64,000 bases of DNA from Ophiura sarsii (Eukaryota > Echinodermata > Ophiuroidea > Amphilepidida > Ophiuridae): the NCBI GenBank assembly GCA_035610835.1, contig CM069455.1, forward strand, positions 34,615,596-34,679,595. Direction: 5' to 3'. Every line of letters begins with the position of its first letter. Position 1 is the first letter of the stretch. Positions 13,301 to 23,570 of the stretch are shown piece by piece. Made by a program: the position numbers and the translations under genes. The notes under the pieces were generated by a model. It was not told the DNA's origin, did no database searches, and saw nothing but the letters and a program-made list of their open reading frames with translations.

Positions 13301-14168
13301 TAGGAGAGTTATTTCATTGTTGGACATGGATAAAAACCGTATATTAATAACTCCTTCAAACATCCCACCCGTTATAAATGCTAGCTGATTATTACCAAGA
13401 GAGAGTTCCTAGATTTACGAATCCTGCAAATAAAGCTGGGGGTAACTCATTTATTTCATTATTGAACATGGACACCTCCCTTAAATCAACAAGTCCATTG
13501 AACAAACCACTTAGTAAATAGTTCAACTGATTAGCGTTTAGATTCAACGATTGTAACCGGACCAATCCAGAAAGAATGCCAATGGGCAATGTTGATAGTT
13601 AATTATTATCAAATTGAAGGTCCTCTAGTTGATTCGACCCATTTAAAGTGCCATTGGACAATGATCCTAGACCTAGACGATTGAAGCTGAGGATAAGGGC
13701 TACCAGGGCTTCCAACTCACCGAATAAATATACAGGCAGCGACATAAGTTTGTTACCTAAGGCCAGAAAAAGCATAGGATGTGATATTCCTTATGTCTTA
13801 AATTTAAACCAAAACGCCAAGTGAGTGTCAGCAGGGCCATACACAAGGAGAGTGACAAACTTGATAGAAGGATTATCGCATAATGTGTTCCATGTTCTAT
13901 AACCTAGGATCAGCGTTCGAAATAGCGGCCATCCGGTCATCCGAAATGACCAAATCTACCGGCGGATGACCAGTTTTTCTTGGCCGATCATCCGGCGGAT
14001 GACCAACATTTAGTATCTAAAATGATTTTAAAATAGTACTACTAATTTTAACTCAAACAAATATACTTCCGTAGTAATTTGTAAACAGTAAATTTGTTAC
14101 GAAGCCACGTGTTAAATGCTATGATTTACCTTTGAGTATGACCCCTATCATCTACTCTCACTGTAATT

Positions 14169-15020
14169 ATGACCTCCAGATTCAATCAACGTAAAATATG
14201 TGATCATCATATCAATATTGACACTTCTTCTGTTCTTGCTTCAAAATCTGCTCGGAACTTAGGAATTGTGTTTGATAATAATCTATGTATGGATGTTCAA
14301 GTTCGACGGATATGCCAATCAGTGTATTATCATATACGGAATGTCAATAGCATAAGGAAAATGTTAACATTTGAAACCGCAGCTACTATCGTCCATGCTC
14401 TTATAACTTCTCGTATTGACAATGGCAATTCTCTTCTTTTTGGCATCACTGATCACTTACTTCACAAACTACAACTCGCTCAAAATGCAGCTGCTCGCAT
14501 TCTCACTAAGACCAGGAAATTTGATCATATCACTCCAATTTTGAAAGATCTCCACTGGCTTCCTGTTCGCGAAAGGATTCATTTCAAACTTCTTCTTTTA
14601 ACTTGGAAAGCTTTGCATGGCACTTCACCAACTTATATTGCTAATCTTCTTGTTCCATATCATCCAAAACGTACTCTCCGGTCATCTGATAAACTTTTAC
14701 TTGTTGTTCCACGGACTACTTCTTCATTTGGAGATCGCGCATTTTCGGTTGCTGCACCAACTCTCTGGAACTCACTACCTTATAATTTAAGATGCTGTGA
14801 TTCACTTGACTCTTTTAAGAACTTGTTAAAAACAAGATTATTTGACTCAGTTTATAATTGATTTCTTTGTATTATATACATGTACATGTATATGCAAATC
14901 ATCCTTGTTTATGTATTTTTCATGTTAATTTGTATTTTTGTTTTATATGTTGCGCCTCGGAATAGTTTTACCTAGATTGACGGCGCATTATAAATGCCAT
15001 TATTATTATTATTATTATTA
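14169..15020 (+). mobile_element. 5'-truncated CR1/L2-type LINE nested in the hAT
   Basis: An open frame (14169-14861, 230 codons) encodes the region after the RT catalytic motif. It has ARNLGIVFDNNL, then ITSRIDNGNSLLFG, LQLAQNAAARILT, the HWLPVRERIHFKLL block, and a C-terminal FGDRAFSVAAPTLWNSLP and FKNLLKTRLF. These are hallmark C-terminal blocks of CR1/L2-group ORF2. The 3' UTR ends in an (ATT)n tract at about 15000-15020, as is usual for this group. The frame is intact but lacks endonuclease and RT catalytic parts, so it is dead on arrival. The exact 5' junction within the hAT is not resolved (about 14140). Confidence 0.88.
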
Positions 15021-15150
15021 CTGTATGAACTCAATTGTGTCGCTGAGATAGACAATATAGCGAGTGTGTTGCAAGCGCGATTAATGAATTTCAGTATCCA
15101 ACAACTTCGTCTTCGTAACGACGAAATTTAAAAAAAACGTGTTTTCAAAA

Positions 15151-15543
15151 TGGCGAAACAAATGACGTTACACAATTTCTTTGGTGGCGCAGACAAAAGG
15201 AACTAAAGAAGCATCTGATTGAAAAGAGAATCCAACCGCGTGTATGATGTCAACAAGAGGAAGCAATTGTTCCAGCTTTAATGGATATCGGGTCGGCCAT
15301 GGCTTCAATTTGATGAAGACAAGGGCCTGATGTTTTGTACCACGTATGCGACAAATACACATGGTTTCGCAGATCGGAACTCAAGTTTTGTCAAGGGAGC
15401 AACGTCATTTTTGGCAGGTTTTGACAAAAACGCATGAAGAGAGCAAGAGACACAGGCATGAACAAGATGCACACATTATGGCCAGTACGCCGTCAACATC
15501 ACGACCGGCAGAACAAATGATTGGCAGTCCGCACGATGACTGA
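15151..15543 (+). pseudogene. hAT transposase N-terminus, decayed
   Basis: Starts MAKQMTLHNFFGG at 15151. It then shows RPWLQFDEDKGLMFC, a stretch with SSFVKGATSF and, after a frame change, THEESKRHRHEQDAH. This spacing (aromatic-rich W, C-x-x-C-like pair, F..G...F, H..S..H) is the TTF/BED-type zinc finger that begins many animal hAT transposases. Several in-frame stops and a shift kill it, and the second cysteine reads Tyr. The dimerisation/catalytic part is absent from the element. The N-terminal QMTLHNFF fits the PCNA-interacting (PIP-box) consensus Q-x-x-L-x-x-F-F. Confidence 0.7.
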
Positions 15544-16375
15544 AGGCCAACGTGAGCATCTGTCCACCTCGTTGTCCACCTCGTTTAGAAATGTTCACGC
15601 TCTCGCTAAACAACATAGGCCTTACACAGACTACGTGTGGATGGATCAGCTGGACTGGGCAAAGGGTCTTAAAATTTAATTTTTGTTTTAGCTTGCCACT
15701 GAAAAAATGCGGATAACCAAAAATATTGGCGGATGACCAAAATCCCAACCTAGGTTATCCGGTGGATGACCAATTTATTTTTCTTATTTCGAACGCTGCC
15801 TAGGATACACATACACACGGATGGGCATAGTGGTATACTGAAAATATTTCACTTTCCGGCCCCAGAATTAAACAAACCCTTGATCAACACGGTCATTCAG
15901 TTACTGCACATCCTTGGTCAATACTACTCGCGTCACGTCCACTGCGGGGTCCAACACATGTTGTACTGGATACATTGGTTTCGATAACAGACAATGTCAA
16001 TTGTTGGTTGCGTCTAAAGTGAAATGTGTGAGACCCACGTGCCAACTGTGTAGTACACGGCAAATCGGAATCTCAAGCGACAGCGCTGAATGTCTTCTTA
16101 CACTGTGCGTTGGCAACTGATATGTTCATGTTCTCAATATACAAATATGAGTTACCGACGATCTCGCTTGTACTTAACAGCTTGAGTAATGCACCTTTTC
16201 CCTCTGTTCGGGTCACATTCACCTTACAGTAAGTATCCAATTGCCAATTACTGATATTAGTTATGATAACATGTTCATTACTTGTAATATTAACCTCGTT
16301 TTCTAAACAAGCATCACTGTGTTTTCAGGTGTACATGTGCAATATTGTGTCAATAAAACAACGAGTAATATCAGT

Positions 16376-17087
16376 TGTAAGACGCACTATACGACCCCGG
16401 GAGAGGTGCGTCATGGGTGTGTTGTTTACCACCACATTCTTGACGGAGGGTACGTCAGTGGCAGCCTTTGTTCCTATGGGTGCGTCACAGTGTACATATT
16501 TTTACGAACAACAAAATACGACCTTTAAATAATGCTATACTGTACTACCAGCCAGGCTCTACTTTAATACAGCGAACATCACTTTTAAATAGGCCTACAT
16601 GTATAACAAGGGGTCAAGGATGCCCCTGCCCCCACCCCCTGGTTACGCCACTGAACGGGTCGAAGCAGAATGGGAACTGTCTCGAAATTGTTTCAAGGAT
16701 CCTCATCCTGATGTTTATGATAATCAGTTAAATATTTTATGAATTTTAGACCAGTCAGACATTATTGTGCAGATAAAGGTTCTCCTCTTGGTTCCGTCCC
16801 GGTCGCGGTCCGGGGTCTATATATTCGAGGGGCCGGGGTTGACAACATCGAACAAGGGCAGATCCCCCGTTTATCAGGTTAAAAACAAGTTCAGCTCTCC
16901 CTATACTTTCCTGTACAAAACCAAACTTTGACACCCCCCCCCCCCCCTGTAAAATGAGCTGTGTGAATATTTTGATAGATATCCAGCAGAGGGGTGATAC
17001 TAGGGGCTATAAAGTATTCAAAAATCATTAGCAACCTAAAATAGCAAAAAATCTGATTTAATGGTGCCCCTGTGCTCCCGGGTTAAT
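16376..17087. other. Intergenic with hAT-like end and poly-C
   Basis: No gene. 'ggttacgccactg' ending at 16653, preceded by C-rich sequence, looks like a right end of the CAGTGGCGTAGC-type hAT MITE (compare 42426 and 50160-50580), without a visible left partner. A poly-C run lies at about 16935-16948. The extra short frames on the plus strand are shadows of the duplicated receptor block. Confidence 0.4.
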
Positions 17088-17556
17088 AGTAAACTGTATT
17101 AAAGCGCGAACATTACGGTACCACGAAAATTGCTACAATTAAGCCTATAGCAGACTATCAGCAAGCCGATTCAGGGCCAAATCCTTGTCGGGCACAATAT
17201 CGTCGGAACGAATTGAGCGATTGGAACCAAATTGTCAGCGTCTGGTCTATTTCACATATTGTCGATTCAGGTCGGTTCGCTTAAAATGTGTGACGTCGCT
17301 TTTCGGGCTACCGTGACGACCAATAGTAACAAATTACAAAATGAACTCTAAAGCACTCATTGTTGCATGTGTGATTCCAAAACCTTGTAGCATGATGTTA
17401 TATATGTATGCATATTTCTATGAATTCAACACATTTTGTTTGTGCATGGTGTCCATGGAAACCAGTGAAATTGCACATGAATTCAAACTAGTGTAGTCAT
17501 AAACATGTGTGCCAATTGTCAGTATAAAAGCTCAATTCGTTTTTGAGATATCGCAT
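17088..17556 (-). repeat. Diverged inverted copy of the 976-bp repeat
   Basis: The reverse complement matches the tandem repeat at 60812-64000. Shared blocks include 'attacggtaccac', 'gcctatagcagactatcag', 'gaacgaattgagcgattgg', 'ggtcggttcgcttaaaatg', 'ccgtgacgaccaatagt' and 'ccatggaaaccagtga'. It continues past the monomer boundary into the preceding monomer's end ('gtagtcat', 'tgtgtgcc', 'tttttgagatatc'), with a deletion of about 60 bp. The 80-codon frame seen in the tandem copies is not preserved here. Confidence 0.85.
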
Positions 17557-17557
17557 C

Positions 17558-17735
17558 AAATAAATTAACATTGTCCTGCTTAAACAGTATTTGTCGCATG
17601 CGCTAAACATTAACAAACCGGACATTTGTTAGTATTAGTATTGTCGTCTTAGCTTTAAAACATATGTTATTTTACATATTATAAAGCCTGATTTAGCGCA
17701 TGCGATCGTTTAAGCAGGATAATGTTAACTTATTT
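17558..17735. mobile_element. Small inverted-repeat MITE
   Basis: 178 bp. The left arm has 'cctgcttaaac' and 'cgcatgcgctaaa'; the right arm has 'tttagcgcatgcg' and 'gtttaagcagg'. The ends are AAATAAATTAACA and its approximate inverse. Non-coding. Confidence 0.75.
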
Positions 17736-17986
17736 GGATATAACCTCGCTAATTACTTTTTTGATTTTGACTACTTAAAAAATGCAAAAATGACGAAAAT
17801 TGCCCGAATTTTGTGTGTGTGTGTGGCCATGGTAACGAATATCAATTTTAAAGTAATGGTCCAAATATGAAAGTATAAAAAAATAAAATCGGGGACTATT
17901 TTTTAAAAATCCTCTATGCTCTTCAGACTGTATTTTTTTTAAACCAGCCACATTTACTATTAAAACACGAGCTGTTTTGACCTCAT

Positions 17987-18465
17987 TTAAGGGAGCACAC
18001 CACTAAGTCGGTTTTCGCGGCACTTCCGGCAAAACTTGAGTACGGTAATAGTTCCTTTTGACAGAATGAACGGGCAAAATCGGCATGAAATTAACGGGTA
18101 GTGATTTCAAATTCATATTTTATGGATTAGCTTACATATGTTTTTAATGATTAAGAAAGAAAACACGTCAATTTAAGCTGTAATAATATTATTTTACCGA
18201 CCCATTTACACACACGGTGCATGCCGGGATGAGAGCCGAATAACATGCTACGAAATCACTAGGTCCCGTTATATCGGCTGATAGCAAACAATTTTGACGG
18301 CCTTTCTATGTTGAAACCCAGATAATATTAAAGTATACAGAATTATATAAACATATCCAAATTTGATAGATCTCATTAATAGCACTCTGGATTTAGAGCG
18401 ATTTGAAATCACAGTACAAAGCGTGTAAAGTCAATGGGAAACGACATAGTGATGTATTCCCTTAA
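17987..18465. mobile_element. TTAA-flanked MITE
   Basis: Bounded by TTAA on both sides. The left end is 'ttaagggagcacaccacta'; the right end is the inverse of 'ttaagggaatacatcacta', with a further matching GTCG. 479 bp, no coding capacity. The TTAA duplication suggests a piggyBac- or Kolobok-type source. Confidence 0.8.
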
Positions 18466-19388
18466 TATCCAATTTTGCCTTTGGGCGGTCATTTTGGAAA
18501 CTGAACATTCATCAAGAATGTCTTAAATGAGTGTATCCTTCCTGGCTTCTCGGGCATTCAGTGATATAAATTACATTTGTAACTTGGCCGTCCCACAACA
18601 ACATGCAGAAATAACGATCCAACGGTGACATTCTTAAATTTTCAAGAGCAATATGTATAGATTGCATTGATATGTGTAATATTAAATAATATTATTTACA
18701 TACAAATAAACGTATTCATTTTGCCCCGGAATTTAAGCAGATTTTTATGAAAATCACAAGTTTAATCCCATATTTATATTCTATAAGTAGGCCTATTTAA
18801 AGATGATACTGCAGTAAGTGTCTTGTGGAAACTCGTTTTGTGTTTACAGGCTTCAAACTAAAAATACCTATTTCTGAATATAGACTAATTTAGGATATTT
18901 TGATATAGAAACACCTGGACTTGTGATGCAATTATTATATAAGTCATTATAAGATGGTTTATCGCAATTGATGTATGGACCCAATATGACATGATTTCTC
19001 CAACCTTCATCTCCGAGGAGTGACTGGTTTAAACAATACTGTCTTAATTATTATAAGGTTTATGACAGGCCTACTTTCATAAACTAAATTATTTACTGGG
19101 GCAGATATACCCTCTGCGCTTCCCGTTTTGCATAGGGCGTCTGCTGTGTGTCTTGATTACCGTTTATCGCACCAATCAGCATCCTTGCTTTCATGCCCGC
19201 GATTTTCGCCCTTTGTTTTGTTACTGGGTCTCTATTATTTCTATCATATTTATTATCGGTTTCATCGAGACTGGTCGCTTTCCTACCAAAATTCCAGTCC
19301 CAGTCACCAATTACTTTGCTAGGTTGTTTACGCTTTTCCAATTTCCTTGTGGGTTACATACTTGATCGTCTTGCATTGTTTGTATATA
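18466..19388. other. Intergenic, no gene recognised
   Basis: Overlapping short frames on both strands at 19093-19365 have no recognisable domain and none dominates. Nothing else seen. Confidence 0.4.
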
Positions 19389-19778
19389 AAGGGTTCAACA
19401 AAAGAAAGTATACCACTTTGTTTATGTCATTTTGAGTAACATTCAATTTTGTTTTGACCAAACAGGCTAGATAGGCATTTAGATGAATTTTTTAGGCATA
19501 CTTTGATACCAAATTTTCCCCCTAACAACAAAGATAAATCATGATTAGCACCATTTAAAGAAAAATATCCCATTTTCAAAAGTCGCATTTCCAATACACA
19601 GCACGAGAAAAAAGGACCATTTGTTAACACACACAATGTCGTAAGACTCAACGCATTTAGCACTGTGCGATCGATAGCCCTGTAAATCCTGGCTAATACA
19701 CACACCCCGAGAGACCCCAAAAATTAAATGTTACTCAAAATGACATAAACAAAGTGGTATACTTTCTTTTGTACCCTT
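19389..19778. mobile_element. MITE with long TIRs and TA flanks
   Basis: 390 bp. The arms are about 58 bp and nearly identical: the left contains 'agaaagtataccactttgtt', the right its inverse. Ends AAGGGT...ACCCTT are flanked by TA at 19387-19388 and 19779-19780, consistent with Tc1/mariner-type TA duplication. Non-coding. Confidence 0.8.
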
Positions 19779-19935
19779 TATTTCAATATGAAACTGTATT
19801 CTCAATTTAAGTAAATTTAGTGTCTGTAATTTATGTATTCACTCTATAATTGCCATTATAAATTCCTTAAATTGATACAAACAAATACGCAGAATATACT
19901 ATAGGACAATACAAATAACGGAATGATTGATAACC

Positions 19936-20174
19936 TTAACACTTTCCACGCGGCAGGCAGCTGCAGACGACATTCCAAAAGTTCACAAAATGTTTCAAAA
20001 ATGTCAAAATTGCTGTATTTCATTATCATATTTGGAATCACCATGAGAAATGCATTGAAATAAGTAGAAACATCCCTAGTGTTTGGTCAGTAATCTCTGA
20101 GATATAATTATGAAAGGTTTCTGAAAAATCTGTTTTGTGTATGGTAAAAATAATAGCCGCGTGGAAAGCGTTAA
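19936..20174. mobile_element. TTAA MITE family, copy 2
   Basis: 239 bp with intact TTAA at both ends, left 'ttaacactttccacgcggc' and right 'gccgcgtggaaagcgttaa'. This is the best-preserved copy for defining both termini. The interior carries the shared 'tttggaatcaccatgagaaa' block. Confidence 0.9.
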
Positions 20175-21407
20175 TGGCATCATGTTGTATTCAATGTAAA
20201 ATTTATCGACACGGCACTAATGTAAGACTATTATTTAGGAATGGGTTGAGTTCAGCGTATTTTCAAAATAATGGGTTATGGTCAAATTTGTCGATTCTCG
20301 TGACGTCAAAGTACTAAATTATTTAATCAGCATGATGGAAAAATACCGTCGAGTTGAGCCAATCAATACGTTATTATTAGAATATATATTATTCATATGA
20401 GGCTCACGAGCGTTGCAATCAAAAATATGCTTAATTTGAATTTTGATATTGCACACTTTTATTGCAATTGATTATTGTTAGCCGCGATGCGTACGCTATG
20501 TGCAGACACTATATTCAACCGATCCTAGCGTGCAATATCTCATACGAAAGAAAATAAATTTCACAACAACTTTACAATTTATTCAACAACTCCCCCATAC
20601 CTTAAGTACAGTAACAAAGCGTTGTTGATTTGAGATAAACTCACTGTTCATATTCAAATTACTAGGATAGCGAACCTTATTTGGAAACCGCAAAATTGTA
20701 AACAAACAAGAATGTCGGGAAAAATGTTCGCAAAATGTGTTCATTTTTTCGGCGTATAAATGCATTTCGCCATGCAATCCTTAAAGTTAGCAAATAACTT
20801 TATATACCGAAATGTAGCTATATCCCTGAGGAAAATATTTTTGGCGAGGGCCATATGTAAAGGTTCACTTCTAAAGCCACAATTTTAGCCGAACCGTCGC
20901 TACCTGAGCACAAGAGAATCGCCTTTTTTGCATCATCGCGGCGAAATGTGTTCGCTTTGATCTACAGGACCGTATCACTATTGAAACGGAGGGGTGTGTT
21001 TTGATTTATACAAATATTCTATAAACATCAAAATGTGTTGTGTAAATTAAACGCATTCTTGATTTAATTTTTCTCTGAATGTTAAAGGTGGTGTGTGAAT
21101 AAAATGCTATTTACAAAATATTTTTAATTTCACAATTACTTGCGAAATAATTTGTCTTCTCTCATGTTTATCTTTTGTAACCCAACCCATTCTCAAGTTC
21201 CATCGCCCATTTACGGGGAACGGACGATGTCCAAATAAGAGCCTAATTATAATAAACGTAAACTTTTTTCTCTCGATTTTTAAAGAGCAGCTATTTTTTT
21301 ATGTCAAATTAAGCCTATTAAAACAAGTTTTGTACTTGTTTTCATTAATTATCCAAAACGATATTCACATTTGAATGATGTAAATATGTTTGGTCGTTGT
21401 CTTCGTC
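20175..21407. other. Intergenic, no gene recognised
   Basis: AT-rich with no recognisable protein or RNA gene on either strand. Confidence 0.4.
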
Positions 21408-21493
21408 GTTGTTTATCTTGAATCGACAATGGTAAGACGGGTTTATTTCGCAAAATAAACCCGTCTTACCGTTGTCGATTCAAGATAAACAAC
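21408..21493. repeat. 86-bp near-perfect hairpin
   Basis: Two 41-nt arms around a 4-nt centre. The left arm starts 'gttgtttatcttgaatcgac' and ends 'gacgggtttattt'; the right arm is its complement with about one mismatch. No element ends or coding content around it. Confidence 0.9.
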
Positions 21494-22103
21494 TCCGAAA
21501 CCTTATTGAACCCCTAAATATTTTTACGTAGGCTATAAGCCCAATTATTACCTGTATAGTTACTTTTTATATATAGCTTCACCCTGAGAATGTTCCATGC
21601 TGTAGTGATCGTTGTTATCGTAAATTGCTCAAAATGTTTCCATATGGTGTATTTGTATTAACACGTCATGGTCAGGTTCTAAATGTAAAGTCGTGCAAAA
21701 TATAAAGGTGTTTTTTTTTAAAAGTCTGAGAGGCGTTATAAAATTTGTTGTCTTTAAAATTTGAACATTTTAATAAAAACATATTTGCAATTTACAAATA
21801 TATTGTAAACATTTCAAAGCCTTTGTTTAATTAGAGGTCTAAGCTTATAACGGTATAATTTATCTAAATACATAATTACTAATATTTATGTGTTGGCTAA
21901 AAACCTTAATTTAAAAATCTATGAAAGGTATATAATAATGTTTTTGATTTTTAAACATACATTAAGCGCTCCCGTAATGAGCATTTATTTTCCGAACAAA
22001 ATAAAACATTTACAATCATATAACATTACGTTATTCCAATGCATAGGAAATCAAGTTCAATATAATAATTGATATAGATCATTATCATTACTGTAGTGTA
22101 GTA
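21494..22103. other. Intergenic, no gene recognised
   Basis: AT-rich with only short uninformative frames. Confidence 0.4.
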
Positions 22104-22383
22104 TTAACACTATCCACGCGGCAGACGTCTGCAGACGTCATTACAACATTTCATTTCACAAATTATTTCAAAAATGTGGAAATTATATAATTTCATTATC
22201 ATATTTGGAATCACCATGAGAAATGCATTGTCATGAGTACAACATGCCTAGTAGTGGTTCAGTAATCCTTGAGATACACTTTGAACATTTAAAAAGGTTT
22301 CTGAAAAATCTATTTTGTATAATTATGGTAAAAATTATGGTAATTATGGTATAATTATATAATAGCTGCGTGGAAAGTGTTCG
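22104..22383. mobile_element. TTAA MITE family, copy 3
   Basis: The left end is TTAACAC plus 'tatccacgcggc'. The right end is 'gctgcgtggaaagtgtt' followed by CG where TTAA would continue. A local expansion of 'aattatggta' repeats lies near the right end. It abuts copy 4 in opposite orientation. Confidence 0.8.
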
Positions 22384-22625
22384 CTAGTATTAGTTTTACC
22401 GAATAAAAAACACATTTTTCAGAAACCTTTCCCAATTTCTTTCTACATGTAAAGTCAGTATCAAGGATTACTGAACCAATACTAGGCATGTTTGTACTTA
22501 TTTCAATGCATTTCTCATGGTCATTTCAAATATAGTAATTAAATCAATCATTTTTGACATTTTGGAAACATTCTAAGACATTTTGGAATGTCGTCTGCAG
22601 ACGCCTGCCGCGTGGAAAGTGTTAA
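22384..22625. mobile_element. TTAA MITE family, copy 4 (inverted)
   Basis: Opposite orientation to copy 3. It lacks its own left 15-bp terminus, beginning directly at the junction. The right end is intact: 'gccgcgtggaaagtgttaa'. Together copies 3 and 4 form a 520-bp imperfect palindrome. Confidence 0.8.
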
Positions 22626-22627
22626 GT

Positions 22628-22792
22628 TAAACTTATCTCTAAATTACAACGTGTTCAAAACTCAGCGGCAAGATTAGTTACAGGCACAAAGAAACGTGAC
22701 CATATAAGTCACCTCATCAGAAATCTCCACTGGCTTCCCATTAAGAAAAGAATCGTGTTCAAGCTCCTGCTCATTGTGTATAAATCACTTAG
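22628..22792 (+). pseudogene. LINE ORF2 C-terminal fragment
   Basis: One short open stretch reads KLQRVQNSAARLVTGTKK, then RDHISHLI and LHWLPIKKRIVFKLLL. This is the conserved block after the RT domain in CR1/L2 LINEs (compare 14460-14600). It is cut off on the right by the fold-back repeat at 22793. Confidence 0.85.
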
Positions 22793-23069
22793 GGGCGATA
22801 TCCAAACTCTACAGTGATTTTAAAGCATTTTTCTAGCGATTTTACAACGATATTCCAACGGTATTTCGTTCTATTGTTAAAAGCATCGGAAAAAGATCGG
22901 TGATTAACTAGAAACCTCTCTACTTATCTGGCGTTAACAATATAACTATTGTAGTACTCTCGATGGCTGCATTAGTGAAGCAGACAGATCAAAGGCGCAA
23001 GGAAGGTTGTGTTATATTCTTTAAGAAATACTATATTATAGTATTTCTTAAAGAATATAACACAACCTT
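22793..23069. repeat. Fold-back repeat family, copy 1
   Basis: Shares about 200 bp with 28757-28998 ('ggggcgatatccaaactct', 'aacgatattccaacggtatt', 'ttatctggcgttaacaat'). Its first 80 bp also match the arms of 55736-55898. The right part is a 67-bp palindrome (23003-23069) built from 'aaggttgtgttatattcttt' and its inverse, directly joined to a hAT end. Confidence 0.8.
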
Positions 23070-23164
23070 ACATAACGGATAACAAAAAATATTGACGGAT
23101 GACCAAAATCCCAACCTAGGTTATCCGGTGGATGACCAATTTATTTTTCTTATTTCGAACGCTG
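23070..23164. mobile_element. hAT right end, second copy
   Basis: 23078-23164 is almost identical to 15711-15798, the right end of the receptor-A hAT. It includes 'ggttatccggtggatgacca' and the terminal TTTCGAACGCTG. No left end was found upstream; it is truncated at the palindrome junction. Confidence 0.85.
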
Positions 23165-23570
23165 CTGACGTGGCTGAAGGAAAATACATTTGAAGGAGTC
23201 ACTCATGCAGTTCTAACCTCATGGCTGGTCATGAAGCTATGGGCTGGTGGATCATGGTCGACCCCTATTTAGAACACAACAAACATGACAAAGGGACTAT
23301 AGGCCCTATATGCCTATTGGAGGAATGATGTATTTAAGTAAATAGGCCAAACCAAACCCGGATGGCACACATATCAACATTTTAAAGGAGGACAACGGGG
23401 TGGCGGGGCAATAAAAGAATCAGGGGAGAAATGTTAAAGCTAATTTTAAGTTACTTTCAGTTTTGACATTAAAATACAACTTTTGTATTATTTGGGGTAC
23501 AAAATGGGTAGGGACATGAGCTGACAGGGGGTAACGGGTGGGGGGAGGGGATATTAAGGCAATCCAGATA
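23165..23570. other. Intergenic, no gene recognised
   Basis: No coding or RNA features recognised. G-rich stretches occur around 23395-23560. Confidence 0.4.

Larger units (their letters stand above)
13911..15798. mobile_element. hAT transposon inserted in receptor copy A
   Basis: 1888 bp. The termini are CAGCGTTCGAAATA and its inverse. It is flanked by a perfect 8-bp target duplication CCTAGGAT (13903-13910 and 15799-15806); copy B carries a single CCTAGGAT at the matching site. An 8-bp duplication with CAG...CTG ends is diagnostic of hAT. Sub-terminal 'ggatgacca' motifs recur at both ends. The interior holds a decayed transposase N-terminus (15151-15543) and a nested LINE; no catalytic region remains. 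A second right end of the same family is at 23078-23164. Confidence 0.95.
7254..16375. repeat. Segmental duplication, copy A
   Basis: This block aligns in the same orientation with 42651-52100, from 'acccttttgatgatgg' at the left to the signal-peptide codons of the receptor at the right. Similarity by eye is high across coding and non-coding parts. Copy-specific insertions explain the length differences: about 8866-9690 and 13911-15798 in A; 44435-44704 and 48535-51626 in B. Confidence 0.9.
10355..16375 (-). pseudogene. LRR-containing G-protein-coupled receptor (relaxin/LGR-like), copy A, broken
   Basis: Apparently single-exon receptor. From the 5' end: remnant of a signal peptide and CUB-like region (about 16375-15900), LRRNT, about 25 LRRs of 24 residues (to 11690), a cysteine hinge (DEGATCCF), then seven membrane segments. 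7TM marks: SNLALSD in TM2, SSEVSVFL and DRF (for DRY) at the TM3 end, FTDFCCWVP in TM6, NPFLY in TM7. The order and motifs fit type-C LGR/RXFP receptors, cell-surface hormone receptors. Lesions compared with copy B: start codon missing, 2-nt insertion near 16318, TGA at 16073-16075, 2-nt loss near 15894, hAT insertion 13911-15798, deletion near 13755, TAA at 13599-13601, 2-nt loss near 13409, TGA at 11858-11860, and an in-frame 18-nt loss in TM7 near 10490. The 7TM half (10355-11800) is open for 481 codons. Confidence 0.9.

Noticed and set aside
19093..19435. Four overlapping frames of 64-82 codons
   Set aside because: No recognisable domain and mutually exclusive; likely chance.
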